Assembly (NCBI GenBank): GCA_014896455.1 | Contig: JADBKJ010000011.1 | Coordinates: 1 to 64,000, forward strand | Direction: 5' to 3' | Source: Thermoanaerobacter sp. | Lineage (GTDB): Bacteria; Bacillota; Thermoanaerobacteria; Thermoanaerobacterales; Thermoanaerobacteraceae | Length of the DNA: 64,000 nt | Shown here: positions 63,526-64,000 of the stretch, one piece after another | How the letters are laid out: each line of letters begins with the position of its first letter | Numbering within the stretch: the stretch's first letter is position 1 | Translations under genes and position numbers: made by a program | The notes under the pieces: generated by a model | Databases searched by the model: none | What the model was told of the DNA's origin: nothing | What the model saw: only the letters and a program-made list of their open reading frames with translations

Positions 63526-63642
63526 CTATATTCCAAAAATGGTTGGTGGACCTACTCCATGCCCTATGCCCATTGAATGTTTTATAGCCCCTGCCTGTCT
63601 CCCCCCAGAGTCATAACCGGCAATAGTAAGGGCTAATTTCAT
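63526..63642 (-). pseudogene. thiD: thiD remnant: N-terminal and C-terminal ends joined by a large internal deletion
   Basis: MKLALTIAGYDSGGRQAGAIK joined to HSMGIGHGVGPPTIFGI*; a +1 frame near the end reads GPTNHFWNI, matching ThiD C-termini. Confidence 0.75.
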
Positions 63643-63663
63643 AAAAACACCCCCCAAATAGTA

Positions 63664-63695
63664 AAATAAGCCCACCTGTTAGGTGAGCATTTTTA
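63664..63695 (-). terminator. Terminator hairpin of the TPP riboswitch expression platform
   Basis: Minus strand GCTCACCTAACAGGTGGGCTTATTTTA. Confidence 0.7.
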
Positions 63696-63710
63696 CAAAT
63701 GTTCTAAAAA

Positions 63711-63800
63711 GTATGCTTCCCTACGCAGGCATTACCCTGACAGGTTCAAAGGGTCGGGAACGAATCCCCTCTCAGCCACTTTCTGGCTCCCCTAGCACTT
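63711..63800 (-). ncRNA. TPP (THI-box) riboswitch
   Basis: Minus strand GGGGAGCC...GGCTGAGAGGGG...GACCCTTTGAACCTG...GGGTAATGCCTGCGTAGGGAAGC. Confidence 0.95.
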
Positions 63801-64000
63801 GTCATATTTAGTTTCAAGTAAATTGTTTAAGTAAATTATACCATAAGCGCAAAAGAATTCAATAATTATTTTGAAAAATAGTGTCAATGGGACATCGGAG
63901 TGCCGATGCAAAATATCTCCTTTGAACATTTTTTTACTTTGTCAACAAACTGAATTATGCATACATATTTCCATAAGGTCTTTTGCCTATCGGATGCAAT

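Noticed and set aside
63893-63908. CATCGG-AGTG-CCGATG hairpin near the window end
   Set aside because: Short, and the context is cut off by the window edge; not enough to call a function.

Overview
AT-rich Firmicute chromosome segment, probably Thermoanaerobacter/Caldanaerobacter-like (judged from gene content and order). From left to right it contains: (1) a Shango-like defence operon (helicase / P-loop ATPase / TerB protein with an N-terminal TM2 membrane domain), followed by a truncated defence-type reverse transcriptase and a YwgA-like/HD-phosphohydrolase pair. (2) A surface-glycan operon with a bacillosamine-type PglF/E/D/C set, four glycosyltransferases and a Wzy-like polymerase, interrupted by a two-gene PD-(D/E)XK-like nuclease + HEPN/Abi-C-like module. 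(3) Rpn-type and DUF1703-type nuclease genes or remnants. (4) A large CO dehydrogenase / group-4 [NiFe]-hydrogenase operon (cooC-cooS-cooF-hyfB-C-E-F-D-G-H-I-hycH-hycI). It is preceded by a V4R-domain sigma-54 activator gene and a textbook -24/-12 promoter, and it shows a striking GC mosaic. (5) A Wzy_C/TPR ligase, an ABC transporter, NAD synthetase and an EamA exporter. (6) The atp operon, engB-lon-clpX-clpP-tig, tRNA-Leu(UAG) with a neighbouring 3' tRNA remnant, and a TPP-riboswitch thi operon in which thiD is reduced to a 38-codon scar. The strongest leads are the sigma-54/V4R control of the CODH-hydrogenase operon, the GC mosaic in that operon, and the nuclease/HEPN module spliced into the glycan operon. 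No database searches were possible; family names come from motif recognition.
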